A stretch of 58,404 nucleotides of DNA from Thalassovita sp. (GCA_029212905.1 JARGPB010000020.1:1-58404), one strand, 5' to 3'; positions 42,536-50,811 are shown, counted from the first letter of the stretch. Program-made: numbers and translations. The notes: generated by a model not told the origin, from the letters alone.

Positions 42536-42665
42536 ATCTTCAGACCTCTCTTTACGATGTGTTGGTGCGGCAACCCCATTTGGAAAGGCGCACCAAATAA
42601 GATTTCGTTGTCCGCCGAAAGGACGGGAATTGTTCAGCACTGACAGTCTGGAGTGGTTCAGAGGA

Positions 42666-43517
42666 TCAGAAATCCAAACCGAAATCGACGGTTCCCGCCG
42701 AATGGGTCAAAGCACCGGAGGAAATATAATCCACATTTGCCGATGCGATTTCGCGCAAACGGCCAAGGGTCACATTCCCGCTGGCTTCGGTCTTCGCCCG
42801 CCCGTCAATGCGCTTTACAGCTTCGGCCATGTCTTCGGTCGACATATTGTCGAACATGATGACATCTGCGCCCCCGGCCTGAAGCACCTCGTCCAACTGA
42901 TGCAAACCGTCGATCTCGATCTCTACCACGACCATGTGACCCACATTTCGTTGAACGGCTTCCAGCACCTGTTTGATGCCACCAGCCGCTGCGATATGGT
43001 TGTCCTTGATCAGGATCGCATCGGACAGGGAAAACCGATGATTGTGGCCGCCGCCATGCAAAATGGCGAGCTTTTCGACAAGTTTCAGCCCCGGTGTGGT
43101 TTTGCGTGTACAGGTGATACGTGTCTTGGTACCCGCAAGCTCCTGAACATAGGACGCTGTCAAGGTTGCCGTCCCAGACAACCGTCCGGCAAAGTTCAGG
43201 GCAACACGCTCTGCGGCAAGGATCGACGCCGCCGATCCCTCTATACGCATCAACGTATCGCCCGCTTTGCAGGCCGTACCATCCGCCACGACAGTCTCGA
43301 CCACAAGATTGGGATCAATCAGCCGAAACGCGAGAGAGGCCACCTGCATCCCAGAAACAACCGCGTCCTGCCGTGCACGCATTTGCGCCTTGTAGCGCGT
43401 GCCTTCAGGCAGAACGGAACGGGTTGTCACGTCGCCTGCGGCACCCAGGTCCTCCATAATAGCGTTCCGAACCATGGGTTCGAGGATGATATCGGGGACG
43501 TTCGCAACATTGCTCAT
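42666..43517 (-). CDS. nadC: Nicotinate-nucleotide pyrophosphorylase (quinolinate phosphoribosyltransferase)
   Basis: A 283-residue QPRT of normal length. Active-site segments are intact: ITCTRKTTPGLK, KLAILHGGGHNHRFSLSDAILIKDNH and the C-terminal IEIDGLHQL and SGALTHS. It converts quinolinate and PRPP to nicotinate mononucleotide, CO2 and pyrophosphate in NAD synthesis. The usual partners nadA and nadB are absent; the neighbours are catabolic. Since phthalate is a structural analogue that binds QPRT, a second phthalate-tolerant copy is a possible reason for its location. A novel role on another aromatic acid is an alternative. Confidence 0.93.
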   Translation of the reverse strand: MSNVANVPDIILEPMVRNAIMEDLGAAGDVTTRSVLPEGTRYKAQMRARQDAVVSGMQVASLAFRLIDPNLVVETVVADGTACKAGDTLMRIEGSAASILAAERVALNFAGRLSGTATLTASYVQELAGTKTRITCTRKTTPGLKLVEKLAILHGGGHNHRFSLSDAILIKDNHIAAAGGIKQVLEAVQRNVGHMVVVEIEIDGLHQLDEVLQAGGADVIMFDNMSTEDMAEAVKRIDGRAKTEASGNVTLGRLREIASANVDYISSGALTHSAGTVDFGLDF

Positions 43518-43643
43518 TATTTTTTAGATCCTTATCGGTTTGCAAAAGGGGCAGGAAGGGATGGCCTCATCCCGGCCAAAGCAATCAATACAGAAAAAGC
43601 TTTTGGATCCCAGACCCCGTTCGCACATTACCTACGCACCGGG

Positions 43644-45122
43644 TCACTGACCCGACAGATTGATATGCACATTCTTTTCATGGGTGAAGGAAATCAGTTC
43701 GCCAATACCTACTTCGCGCCCGATACCCGATTGCTTGACCCCACCGAACGGGGCACCAAGGAAATGCCGACCGACTTCGTTAACCCAAACAAACCCGGCC
43801 TCGACGCGTGCAGCCGTACGATGAGCCATCACCAGATCCCGAGTCCAAATTGCACAGGGCAGCCCAAGCTCAAGTGCATTGACCTCGTTCAGCATGGAAT
43901 CTTCGTCCGACCATTTGCGAACCGCAAGAACTGGCCCGAAAATCTCTTCACGGGCGATACGCATCTGCGGCGTTACATCCGCAAAAATCGTCGGCGCGAT
44001 GAAGCTTCCCTGTGCCAGCGCACCTTCGGTCACCGCATGGCCGCCGGTTACGGCACGCGCGCCTTCGCTCATGGCGGATTCGATGAAGTCCATGATCCGA
44101 TCGAACTGTGTCCGGCTGACGATCGCCCCCATCGTGGTCTCCGGCTCTGTCGGAATGCCTGGCTTGTACCGTTCGACAGCCGCTTTGAGATGCGAGATGA
44201 CCGCATCGTGGATGTCTACATGCAAGAAAGCGCGGCTCGTCGATCCGCAAGATTGCCCGCACCAGCCGAAATTCATGCCGCCGACGATCGCATCGGCGAT
44301 CATCTTCGGATCGCTGTCCGGATAGGCGATCAGCGCGTTCTTGCCGCCGAGTTCGAGCAGCACTGGTTTGACGGTGTCGCTCGCGCTGCGCATCACCGCC
44401 CGGCCCGCGGGTACGGAGCCGATGAGTGTGACCTTGGCGACGTCGGGATGTTCGGCCAGCCCAGCTCCTGCCTCGACGCCGCCCGGCAGAACATTGAACG
44501 TGCCTTTAGGCAGCAGGCCATCGATGAGCTCCGCCAGCCGCAGCGAAGACAACGGAGCCTGAACCGGCGGCTTGATGATGACGGCATTGCCTGCGGCCAG
44601 AGGCGCTGCCATCTTTCCGCCGCAGAACATGAACGGGTGATTAAAGGCAAGAATCCGTGCAACCACGCCCATCGGCTGGCGTAGGGTCATGTTGATGCGC
44701 TCTGGTCCCATAGGGATCGTATCGCCCTTCATTTCGGTCACAAGACCGGCGAAAAACTCCATCTGCGCTGCCGCAATCGCGGCGTCGCCGCGCATTTCAG
44801 TATAGGGGTTGCCACAGTTTGCAGCGTCCATCATCGCCAGTTCATCGCCATGCTTTCGCAAGAGATTTGCGATTTCCTTCAGGATACGTGCGCGTTCCAG
44901 CGGCACAACATCCCGCCATACCTCGAACCCTTCTTTCGCTGCCGCAACCGCCGCATCGACATCGGCGCGACTTGCCGTCGCAACCGACCCGATCCGCTCG
45001 CCGGTTCCTGGGTTGAAAGTGTCTTCGTACTTTCCCTCTAGTGGCGGCACCCATGCGCCGCCGTAGTAGAGATGGGCTGGTTCTTGAAGAGAGAGCTTCG
45101 CGTCTAGTTTCAGATTTTCCAT
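43644..45122 (-). CDS. Aldehyde dehydrogenase (second)
   Basis: A 492-residue aldehyde dehydrogenase with N161 (AFNHPF), E257 (LELGGKN) and catalytic C292 (GQSCGSTSR), so it should be active. The sequence is closer to betaine/benzaldehyde-type dehydrogenases than to the copy at 15.5 kb, judging by the His-rich AFNHP motif and the KPPVQAP segment. Its promoter (TTGACA-N17-TTATTA) holds a perfect palindrome of the aromatic regulon. It may oxidise an aromatic aldehyde produced by the ThDP enzyme downstream, or an aldehyde from phthalate ester alcohols. Substrate not proven. Confidence 0.92.
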   Translation of the reverse strand: MENLKLDAKLSLQEPAHLYYGGAWVPPLEGKYEDTFNPGTGERIGSVATASRADVDAAVAAAKEGFEVWRDVVPLERARILKEIANLLRKHGDELAMMDAANCGNPYTEMRGDAAIAAAQMEFFAGLVTEMKGDTIPMGPERINMTLRQPMGVVARILAFNHPFMFCGGKMAAPLAAGNAVIIKPPVQAPLSSLRLAELIDGLLPKGTFNVLPGGVEAGAGLAEHPDVAKVTLIGSVPAGRAVMRSASDTVKPVLLELGGKNALIAYPDSDPKMIADAIVGGMNFGWCGQSCGSTSRAFLHVDIHDAVISHLKAAVERYKPGIPTEPETTMGAIVSRTQFDRIMDFIESAMSEGARAVTGGHAVTEGALAQGSFIAPTIFADVTPQMRIAREEIFGPVLAVRKWSDEDSMLNEVNALELGLPCAIWTRDLVMAHRTAARVEAGFVWVNEVGRHFLGAPFGGVKQSGIGREVGIGELISFTHEKNVHINLSGQ

Positions 45123-45149
45123 CTAAGGTATCCTCCCGGCTTGAGGTCC

Positions 45150-45178
45150 TAATAACTTAGACTTCTAAATAATGTCAA
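45150..45178 (-). promoter_or_regulatory. Aldehyde dehydrogenase promoter with perfect operator TTAGACTTCTAA
   Basis: TTGACA (45178-45173), a 17-base spacer and TTATTA (45155-45150). The palindrome at 45157-45168 matches all ten fixed positions and lies within the spacer. The -35 abuts the end of the upstream IclR gene. Confidence 0.75.
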
Positions 45179-45937
45179 TCAGAGAACCCGCCCGAGGGCC
45201 GATTGGACGCCAAGCAAGTGCGGCAAGTATGTTTCAATCGTCTGCTTCGGTGTCCAGCCGGCAGACGACAAACCGATATTGAGAGCAGCGACGGTCAAAC
45301 CCTTGCGATCATTCAGCGGAACAGCGATTGACCGTAAGCCCGTTTCCACTTCCTGGTCCACAAACGCATATCCGTCCTCTCTCGCAGCATCGATCCGGCA
45401 CAAGGTCAGAACTGGGTCGAGTATTGAGAACTTGGTCCGCGGGGTAAGGTCCGAGCGTCTGACAAGCAGGTCAGCCTCTTCGCGAGGCAGCGCAGCCAAC
45501 AGAACCCTTCCCATCGAGGTGCAATGGGCGGGGAGTCGTGACCCAGGCATGAGCCCGATGGACATCACACGTTTCTGCGCCGCGCGCGCGATATACACGA
45601 TCTCGGTCTCATCGAGCAGTGCCACGGAACAGCTTTGACCAATTTGCTCGGAGAGTTGGTCAAGCCAAGGTTGGACAATCTGCGAGAGCGGTAGGGAAGC
45701 AAGTGCGGCCACTCCGAGCCGTAGGATGCGCGGGGTAAGAGTAAAAAACTTACCGTCATAGTCGGCGTAACCTTCGCGGTGGAGCGTCAACAGTACGCGT
45801 CGCGTAGCAGCGCGATCCAAGCCACTGGCGACGGCAGCTTCGGATATCGAAAGACGCGGGGATGTGGGTCCGAAGGCTTCGATCACTTTCAGCCCCTTGG
45901 CGAGCGATGCGATGTAGTCGGTGGGATTGTTCAACAT
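45179..45937 (-). CDS. IclR-family regulator, PcaR/PobR-like
   Basis: A 252-residue regulator with winged helix (LAKGLKVIEAFG, then LSISEAAVASGLDRAATRRVLLTL; residues 10-60) and an IclR effector domain (about 75-250, including VYIARAAQKRVMSIGLMPGSRLPAHCTSMGRVLLA). The AHCTSMGRVLLA and RVMSIGL segments resemble the beta-ketoadipate regulators PcaR, PobR and CatR. It is divergent from pcaIJF, so activation of these genes by beta-ketoadipate is the natural guess. The ATG at 45937 gives the family N terminus; the frame to 45973 is an AT-rich extension. Confidence 0.88.
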   Translation of the reverse strand: MLNNPTDYIASLAKGLKVIEAFGPTSPRLSISEAAVASGLDRAATRRVLLTLHREGYADYDGKFFTLTPRILRLGVAALASLPLSQIVQPWLDQLSEQIGQSCSVALLDETEIVYIARAAQKRVMSIGLMPGSRLPAHCTSMGRVLLAALPREEADLLVRRSDLTPRTKFSILDPVLTLCRIDAAREDGYAFVDQEVETGLRSIAVPLNDRKGLTVAALNIGLSSAGWTPKQTIETYLPHLLGVQSALGRVL

Positions 45938-46042
45938 GCGAACGCTGATATACACATGTTGAAAAAAGATCAATATATGAACATTTTACTCGCTACGGCG
46001 GTAATCTAGGGATATTTCGAAGGGTATCTAAGGAGGATCCTG

Positions 46043-46762
46043 ATGAACAAAACATCGCCCAGCCTCGCTGACGCGGTTGCGGATATCCCCGATGGCGTAC
46101 AGGTTATGATCGGTGGCTTTGGAGGCTCCGGAGCCCCGATCGAACTGATCCACGCTTTAATCGACCGCTTTCGTGCCACCGGCAGCCCCAAGAATCTTAC
46201 CGTGATAAACAATAACGCGGGAAACGGCGCGATCGGAATCGCCGCGATGATCAAAGCGGGGATGGTCAGGAAGATGATCTGCTCTTTCCCGCGCAGCTCC
46301 AACGCCGAGGCATTCAACGAAAAATACCTGGCAGGCGAAATCGAGCTCGAGTTGATCCCGCAGGGTACATTGGCCGAACGCATTCGCGCGCGCGGAGCAG
46401 GCATTCCCGCTTTTTATACGCCAACTTCTTTTGGTACCGAGCTTGCCGAAGGCAAGCCGACAGAGACGTTCGACGGCAAGATGTACGTGCAAGAGTTGTG
46501 GTTGAAGGCCGACTTCGCCCTGATCAAAGGCCATGATGGTGACGAGACCGGCAACCTTACCTATCGTTTGGCTGGCCGGAACTTCAATCCGTTGATGGCG
46601 ATGGCTGCCGATCGCACGATTGCGCAGGTCTCCAACCTCCGCGCACCCGGCTCCATCGATCCTGAGGCGGTAGTTACCCCCGGAATCTTCGTCGACAAGA
46701 TTGTCGAGGTTCCCGCGCCTCAACAAGAAGAAGTACTCGTGCGTAGGGGGGTGGTCTACTGA
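46043..46762 (+). CDS. pcaI: 3-oxoadipate CoA-transferase subunit A
   Basis: A 239-residue alpha subunit of the class I CoA-transferase. The glycine-rich GVQVMIGGFGGSGAPIELI at residues 18-36 and the INNNAGNGAIGI and PTSFGTELAEGKP segments match the family. With PcaJ it moves CoA from succinyl-CoA to 3-oxoadipate in the cytoplasm. A strong AAGGAGG site precedes ATG. The stop overlaps pcaJ as TGATG. It is the first gene of the rightward pcaIJF operon. Confidence 0.95.
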   Translation: MNKTSPSLADAVADIPDGVQVMIGGFGGSGAPIELIHALIDRFRATGSPKNLTVINNNAGNGAIGIAAMIKAGMVRKMICSFPRSSNAEAFNEKYLAGEIELELIPQGTLAERIRARGAGIPAFYTPTSFGTELAEGKPTETFDGKMYVQELWLKADFALIKGHDGDETGNLTYRLAGRNFNPLMAMAADRTIAQVSNLRAPGSIDPEAVVTPGIFVDKIVEVPAPQQEEVLVRRGVVY

Positions 46763-47457
46763 TGTCCGGTTTCAATTTAATGGAAGACAAACTGACGAAC
46801 GCGCAGATCGCGTGGCGTGCCGCTCAGGATATCGAAGATGGTTCCTATGTGAACCTCGGTATCGGATTTCCCGAGATGATCGCCAAGTTCCAGCCCGATG
46901 GCCGCGATGTAACCTATCATACCGAGAACGGCGTGCTGGGATTCGGAAAAGCCCCTGCGGAGGGACAGGAAGACTGGGATCTTATTAATGCGGGCAAAAA
47001 GGCGATTACATTGAAGCCCGGTGCATCCTTTTTCCATCATGCCGACAGCTTTTCGATGGTGCGCGGTGGCCACCTCGATCTGGCCGTTCTTGGCGCGTAT
47101 CAGGTCGCCCAGAACGGCGATCTGGCGAACTGGCGCGTAGGCACCAAAGGCGTGCCGGCCGTGGGTGGAGCAATGGACCTTGTGCATGGGGCCAAGCGTG
47201 TGGCGGTTGTAACTGACCATGTAACCAAGGATGGCGGCCCGAAACTGGTCGAGGCCTGTACTTTCCCGCTGACAGGCGTCGGGTGCGTGACCCGCGTCTA
47301 CACCTCTCTGGCCGTGATTGACATCGAAGATAGCAAATTCGTGCTTCGTGAAAAACTGCCGGGCATCACTTTGGACGCCTTGCAGGCGGTGACTGGCGCG
47401 ACGTTGCACATTGTTGGCGAAGTTGCCGAACTCAATGTTCCCGAGGGAATCTCATGA
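46762..47457 (+). CDS. pcaJ: 3-oxoadipate CoA-transferase subunit B
   Basis: A 231-residue beta subunit. The N-terminal YVNLGIGFPEMIA and the catalytic Glu in YHTENGVLGFG (about residue 51) that forms the glutamyl-CoA intermediate are intact. GGHLDLAVLGAYQV and MDLVHGAKRV are further family landmarks. Start overlaps pcaI by one base and the stop overlaps pcaF by four (ATGA), which keeps the subunits and the thiolase in step. Confidence 0.95.
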   Translation: MSGFNLMEDKLTNAQIAWRAAQDIEDGSYVNLGIGFPEMIAKFQPDGRDVTYHTENGVLGFGKAPAEGQEDWDLINAGKKAITLKPGASFFHHADSFSMVRGGHLDLAVLGAYQVAQNGDLANWRVGTKGVPAVGGAMDLVHGAKRVAVVTDHVTKDGGPKLVEACTFPLTGVGCVTRVYTSLAVIDIEDSKFVLREKLPGITLDALQAVTGATLHIVGEVAELNVPEGIS

Positions 47458-48653
47458 CTGACGTATACATATGCGACTACATCCGCACACCAATCGGCCG
47501 CTTTGGCGGTGCGCTTTCCTCCGTCCGCGCTGACGACCTTGCCGCGATTCCGCTTCGGGCCATTGCCGCGCGCAATCCGGGCCTCGACCTTGCCGCGATC
47601 GACGAGGTGATCTTCGGCTGCGCCAATCAGGCTGGCGAAGACAACCGCAACGTCGCCCGCATGGCGCTGCTTCTCGCAGGCTATCCCGAGACGGTGCCGG
47701 GTACGACGATGAACCGACTTTGCGGCTCGGGTATGGATGCGGTCATCACTGCAGCTCGGGCGATCAAATCCGGCGAGGCCGAGCTGCTTGTCGCCGGAGG
47801 GGTAGAGAGCATGTCGCGCGCGCCATTCGTGATGCCCAAGGCCACCTCCGCCTTCTCGCGGGCCAATGAGGTCCACGACACCACTATCGGCTGGCGTTTC
47901 GTTAACAAGCTGATGAAGGAACAATATGGCGTCGACAGCATGCCCGAGACGGCAGAGAATGTGGCCGAAGATTTTGGCATCTCGCGCCCCGATCAGGATG
48001 CCTTCGCCTTGCGCTCGCAGCAGAAAGCGGCCAAAGCCCAAGTCAATGGCCGTTTGGCCCAGGAGATCGTGCCGGTTACGATCCCGCAGCGCAAAGGTGA
48101 TCCTCTGGTCATCGACACCGACGAGCATCCGCGTTCCACGACTACATACGAAGGCCTGAAAAAACTTCGGCCCTTCGTGAAAGCCGATGGCACTGTGACA
48201 GCGGGCAACGCCTCTGGCGTGAATGACGGGTCTGCCGCTTTGATCCTTTCGACGAAAGAAGCTGCCGAAAAGCATGGGCTTAAGCCGATCGCCAGAGTGC
48301 TCGGCGGGGCAACCGCCGGCGTGGCGCCGCGCATCATGGGCTTCGGCCCGGCTCCGGCCTCGAGAAAGCTTCTGGCGCGTCTTGGCCTGCGCCAAGAGGA
48401 GTTCGCAGTGATTGAGCTTAACGAAGCTTTCGCCTCGCAGGGCCTCGCCACGTTGCGTAATCTTGGGATTGCTGATGATGACGTGCGTGTGAACCCCAAT
48501 GGCGGGGCAATCGCGTTGGGTCATCCGCTGGGCATGTCGGGTGCGCGGATTACTGGCACCGCGATGCTTGACCTCAAGCCTGGTGAGAAATCGCTATCCA
48601 CCATGTGTATCGGTGTAGGACAGGGTATTGCTATTGCGCTAGAAGCCGTCTGA
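47454..48653 (+). CDS. pcaF: 3-oxoadipyl-CoA thiolase
   Basis: A 399-residue thiolase. The catalytic residues are C90 (MNRLCGSGM), H357 (ALGHPLG) and C385 (MCIGVGQG). It splits 3-oxoadipyl-CoA into succinyl-CoA and acetyl-CoA, the last step of the pathway. The 3-oxoadipyl-specific call rests on co-transcription with pcaIJ and general similarity; by sequence alone it could be a general acetyl-CoA acyltransferase. The gene ends convergently six bases from pcaQ. Confidence 0.94.
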   Translation: MTDVYICDYIRTPIGRFGGALSSVRADDLAAIPLRAIAARNPGLDLAAIDEVIFGCANQAGEDNRNVARMALLLAGYPETVPGTTMNRLCGSGMDAVITAARAIKSGEAELLVAGGVESMSRAPFVMPKATSAFSRANEVHDTTIGWRFVNKLMKEQYGVDSMPETAENVAEDFGISRPDQDAFALRSQQKAAKAQVNGRLAQEIVPVTIPQRKGDPLVIDTDEHPRSTTTYEGLKKLRPFVKADGTVTAGNASGVNDGSAALILSTKEAAEKHGLKPIARVLGGATAGVAPRIMGFGPAPASRKLLARLGLRQEEFAVIELNEAFASQGLATLRNLGIADDDVRVNPNGGAIALGHPLGMSGARITGTAMLDLKPGEKSLSTMCIGVGQGIAIALEAV

Positions 48654-48658
48654 CTGGC

Positions 48659-49576
48659 TCAACGACGGGCGCAATCCTCTTCAACCCGCCGGTGCAGAAG
48701 CCGCGCCAGCAGATCGGCATGGCTGTCTTCGTCGAACGTGAACTTGCGTGTCAGACCAACCGCCCCGGCCATGTAATCCGACTTTAGATCGAGCGCAGCA
48801 AGGCTGCCGCGCGCAATTTCCCGCGCCACGACGCCGCGCGAGATGAACCAGAGCATCTCAGAACCTTCGAGAAGCGTTTGCGCCGCCGGCAGGGCCACCG
48901 TCTCGAACACCGGTGTGAGATCGGATAACCCCATCGCGGCAAGGTATTGATCCACGCTCTGACGAATGATCGCACCGGGGTTGGGCAGGATGAGGGGATA
49001 GCGTAGCAGAGCGTCGGTCACCGGCAGATCCAGCGCTGGATGTCCGGCGCGCGCCACCAGCAAGATCGGCTCGTCATAGAGATACTCGAAAGACAGGCCT
49101 GCCATGTCGGCTGCCCGTGGCATGCGCCCGACCATAAGGTCAATCTTGCCGCCGCGCAGTCGTTCGAGCAGGTAGTGGTTCGGCCCAGTGATTATACCGA
49201 TCCGCGCATCCGGGCGCGCCTGCGAGAATGCAAGAGCGACCGAGGGGAAGAACCCACCGGCCACGGTCGGCAGCAACCCAACCTTCACCAGCCCCGCCGC
49301 CACCTGCCCCGACAGGTCGCGCACCCCTGCCTCGAGGCTTTGCAGCGCGGCGCGGGCATGAGCACGAAAATTCTCACCTGCCGGGGTTAAGACGGCCCGC
49401 CGCCCTGTACGCTCGAAGAGATGCGCGCCAAGCAGCCCCTCCAGTTCCGAGATCGTTTTTGACAATGCCGGCTGCGACACGTTCCGTTGCCGCGCCGCAG
49501 CAGAGATTGTTCCGGCTTGAGCAACGGTCAGGAAAGCTTCGAGATGGCGCAGTTTCAGACCATTAGGTATATCCAT
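48659..49576 (-). CDS. pcaQ: LysR-family activator of pca genes
   Basis: A 305-residue LysR regulator with winged helix LRHLEAFLTVAQAGTISAAARQRNVSQPALSKTISELE (residues 8-46) and an effector domain. Position next to and divergent from pcaDCHGB identifies it as PcaQ, which in alphaproteobacteria activates these genes with beta-carboxymuconate or 4-carboxymuconolactone as inducer. The ATG at 49576 gives the usual N terminus but has no ribosome site and lies within the predicted operator. An upstream in-frame ATG near 49603 is the alternative. Start therefore uncertain. Confidence 0.92.
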   Translation of the reverse strand: MDIPNGLKLRHLEAFLTVAQAGTISAAARQRNVSQPALSKTISELEGLLGAHLFERTGRRAVLTPAGENFRAHARAALQSLEAGVRDLSGQVAAGLVKVGLLPTVAGGFFPSVALAFSQARPDARIGIITGPNHYLLERLRGGKIDLMVGRMPRAADMAGLSFEYLYDEPILLVARAGHPALDLPVTDALLRYPLILPNPGAIIRQSVDQYLAAMGLSDLTPVFETVALPAAQTLLEGSEMLWFISRGVVAREIARGSLAALDLKSDYMAGAVGLTRKFTFDEDSHADLLARLLHRRVEEDCARR

Positions 49577-49584
49577 TTGGTTAT
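49569..49584. promoter_or_regulatory. PcaQ-type operator ATATCC-ATTT-GGTTAT
   Basis: Read on the minus strand it is ATAACC-N4-GGATAT, agreeing at 10 of 12 positions with the ATAACC-N4-GGTTAA pattern I recall for alphaproteobacterial PcaQ sites. It lies about 70 bases before pcaD, suiting activation, and overlaps the likely pcaQ start, suiting auto-repression. Confidence 0.65.
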
Positions 49585-49651
49585 AGCTTTTGGCCAAGAT
49601 CATATTTTTGTAAAGGGAAAAGTTATGCCAAATTATCGGCAGGAGGATACC

Positions 49652-50434
49652 ATGCAGGCATTGAAACGCGATTGGGGCACCACGCATCTGCGCGCCACTG
49701 ACGGCGAAGGTGTCGCGCTTGTCTTCATCAATTCGCTCGGCACAGACCTGCGGATGTGGGACGATGTCGTCGCGCTTCTACCCGCGGGCTGGTCGAACTT
49801 GCGCATGGACAAGCGCGGTCACGGGCTGAGCAGTACCGCGCCGCGGGGATATGGCATTCCAGAGCTGGCCGAGGACGTGCTGGCCGCGATGGACCATATC
49901 GGTCTCGCTCAGGCGGTGATCGTCGGTTGCTCCATCGGCGGCCTGATCGCGCAGCACATCGCGCTCATGGCGCCGGATAGGGTGATCGGCTTGGTGCTTT
50001 CGAATACCGCCCCAATGCTGGGAAATGCGGATAGCTGGCTGAGTCGGATCGAGGGTGTACGCACTAATGGCATGGCGGCAATGGCAGACGGCATCCTACA
50101 GCGGTGGTTCGGCCCCGATATGCTTGCGACTCTTGAAACCGATCTGTGGCGGGCGCTGCTCACCCGGACAGATACGGAAGGCTATATAGCCACTTGCGCG
50201 GCGATCGCCGGCACCGACATCACCGACCGCCTTCGCGAAATCACCCAGCCCGCGCTGGTGATCGGCGGCTATCACGATCAGGCGACGCCGCCGGACGTGG
50301 TCGAAAAGCTCGCCGCCGCCCTGCCCCGCTCCGATTTAGTCATGTTCGACCGCTCCGGCCATCTTCCTGCGGTAGAGCAGCCAAAGGTATTTGCCCACAC
50401 CCTGATGAATTTCGTGGAAAGGATCATCCCATGA
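49652..50434 (+). CDS. pcaD: 3-oxoadipate enol-lactonase
   Basis: A 260-residue alpha/beta hydrolase. The nucleophile is S94 in VGCSIGG, with D209 (GGYHDQATPP) and H237 (SGHLPAVE) completing the triad. It hydrolyses the enol-lactone to 3-oxoadipate. ATG 49652 has an AGGAGG site; an ATG at 49625 in the same frame lacks one. First gene of pcaDCHGB, with a stop overlapping pcaC (ATGA). Confidence 0.94.
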   Translation: MQALKRDWGTTHLRATDGEGVALVFINSLGTDLRMWDDVVALLPAGWSNLRMDKRGHGLSSTAPRGYGIPELAEDVLAAMDHIGLAQAVIVGCSIGGLIAQHIALMAPDRVIGLVLSNTAPMLGNADSWLSRIEGVRTNGMAAMADGILQRWFGPDMLATLETDLWRALLTRTDTEGYIATCAAIAGTDITDRLREITQPALVIGGYHDQATPPDVVEKLAAALPRSDLVMFDRSGHLPAVEQPKVFAHTLMNFVERIIP

Positions 50435-50811
50435 CAGAGACGTTCGACAAAGGCATGCAAGTGCGCCGCGAGGTGCTGGGCGAGGCCCATGTGGACCGGG
50501 CAGAGGCAGGCAAGACCGAATTCGACTTGCCGTTTCAGTCGTTGATCACCGAAAGCGCATGGGGAACTGTTTGGGCGTCGGAGCGGATCACCCGACGCGA
50601 ACGCTCGATGTTGACCCTCGCACTGCTGGCCGCGACAGGAAATTTCGAGGAAATTCCAATGCATATCCGGGCTACCGCCAATACCGGTGCCTCGAAAGCG
50701 GATGTCGCCGAGGCGCTGCAACACGTCGCGATCTATGCTGGCGTGCCGAAAGCCAACCACGCGCTAAAGCTGGCCAAGCAGACTTATGCGGAAATGGAGG
50801 AAAGTATCTAA
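50431..50811 (+). CDS. pcaC: 4-carboxymuconolactone decarboxylase
   Basis: A 126-residue AhpD-like helical protein of normal PcaC length. Landmarks are RREVLGEAHVDRA at the N terminus, ITRRERSMLTLALLAATG and HIRATANTGASKADVAEAL, with the His of MHIR near the active site. It decarboxylates 4-carboxymuconolactone to the enol-lactone used by PcaD. Not fused to PcaD, unlike in some bacteria (PcaL). Overlaps both neighbours. Confidence 0.94.
   Translation: MTETFDKGMQVRREVLGEAHVDRAEAGKTEFDLPFQSLITESAWGTVWASERITRRERSMLTLALLAATGNFEEIPMHIRATANTGASKADVAEALQHVAIYAGVPKANHALKLAKQTYAEMEESI

Noticed and set aside
40703..42643. 646-codon open frame on the plus strand
   Set aside because: It is antisense to the ThDP enzyme gene, whose cofactor and catalytic motifs are clear. 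The frame is rich in Arg, His and Gln, as expected from reading G/C-biased codons backward.
43522..43530. TTAGATCC before nadC as a tenth operator
   Set aside because: Only one half of the palindrome is present; the second arm does not match.
42630..44684. 684-codon open frame on the plus strand
   Set aside because: Antisense to nadC and the second aldehyde dehydrogenase; no recognisable domain and no ribosome site.
47298..48524. 408-codon frame on the minus strand
   Set aside because: Antisense to pcaF, which has all thiolase residues; the frame itself shows no protein family.
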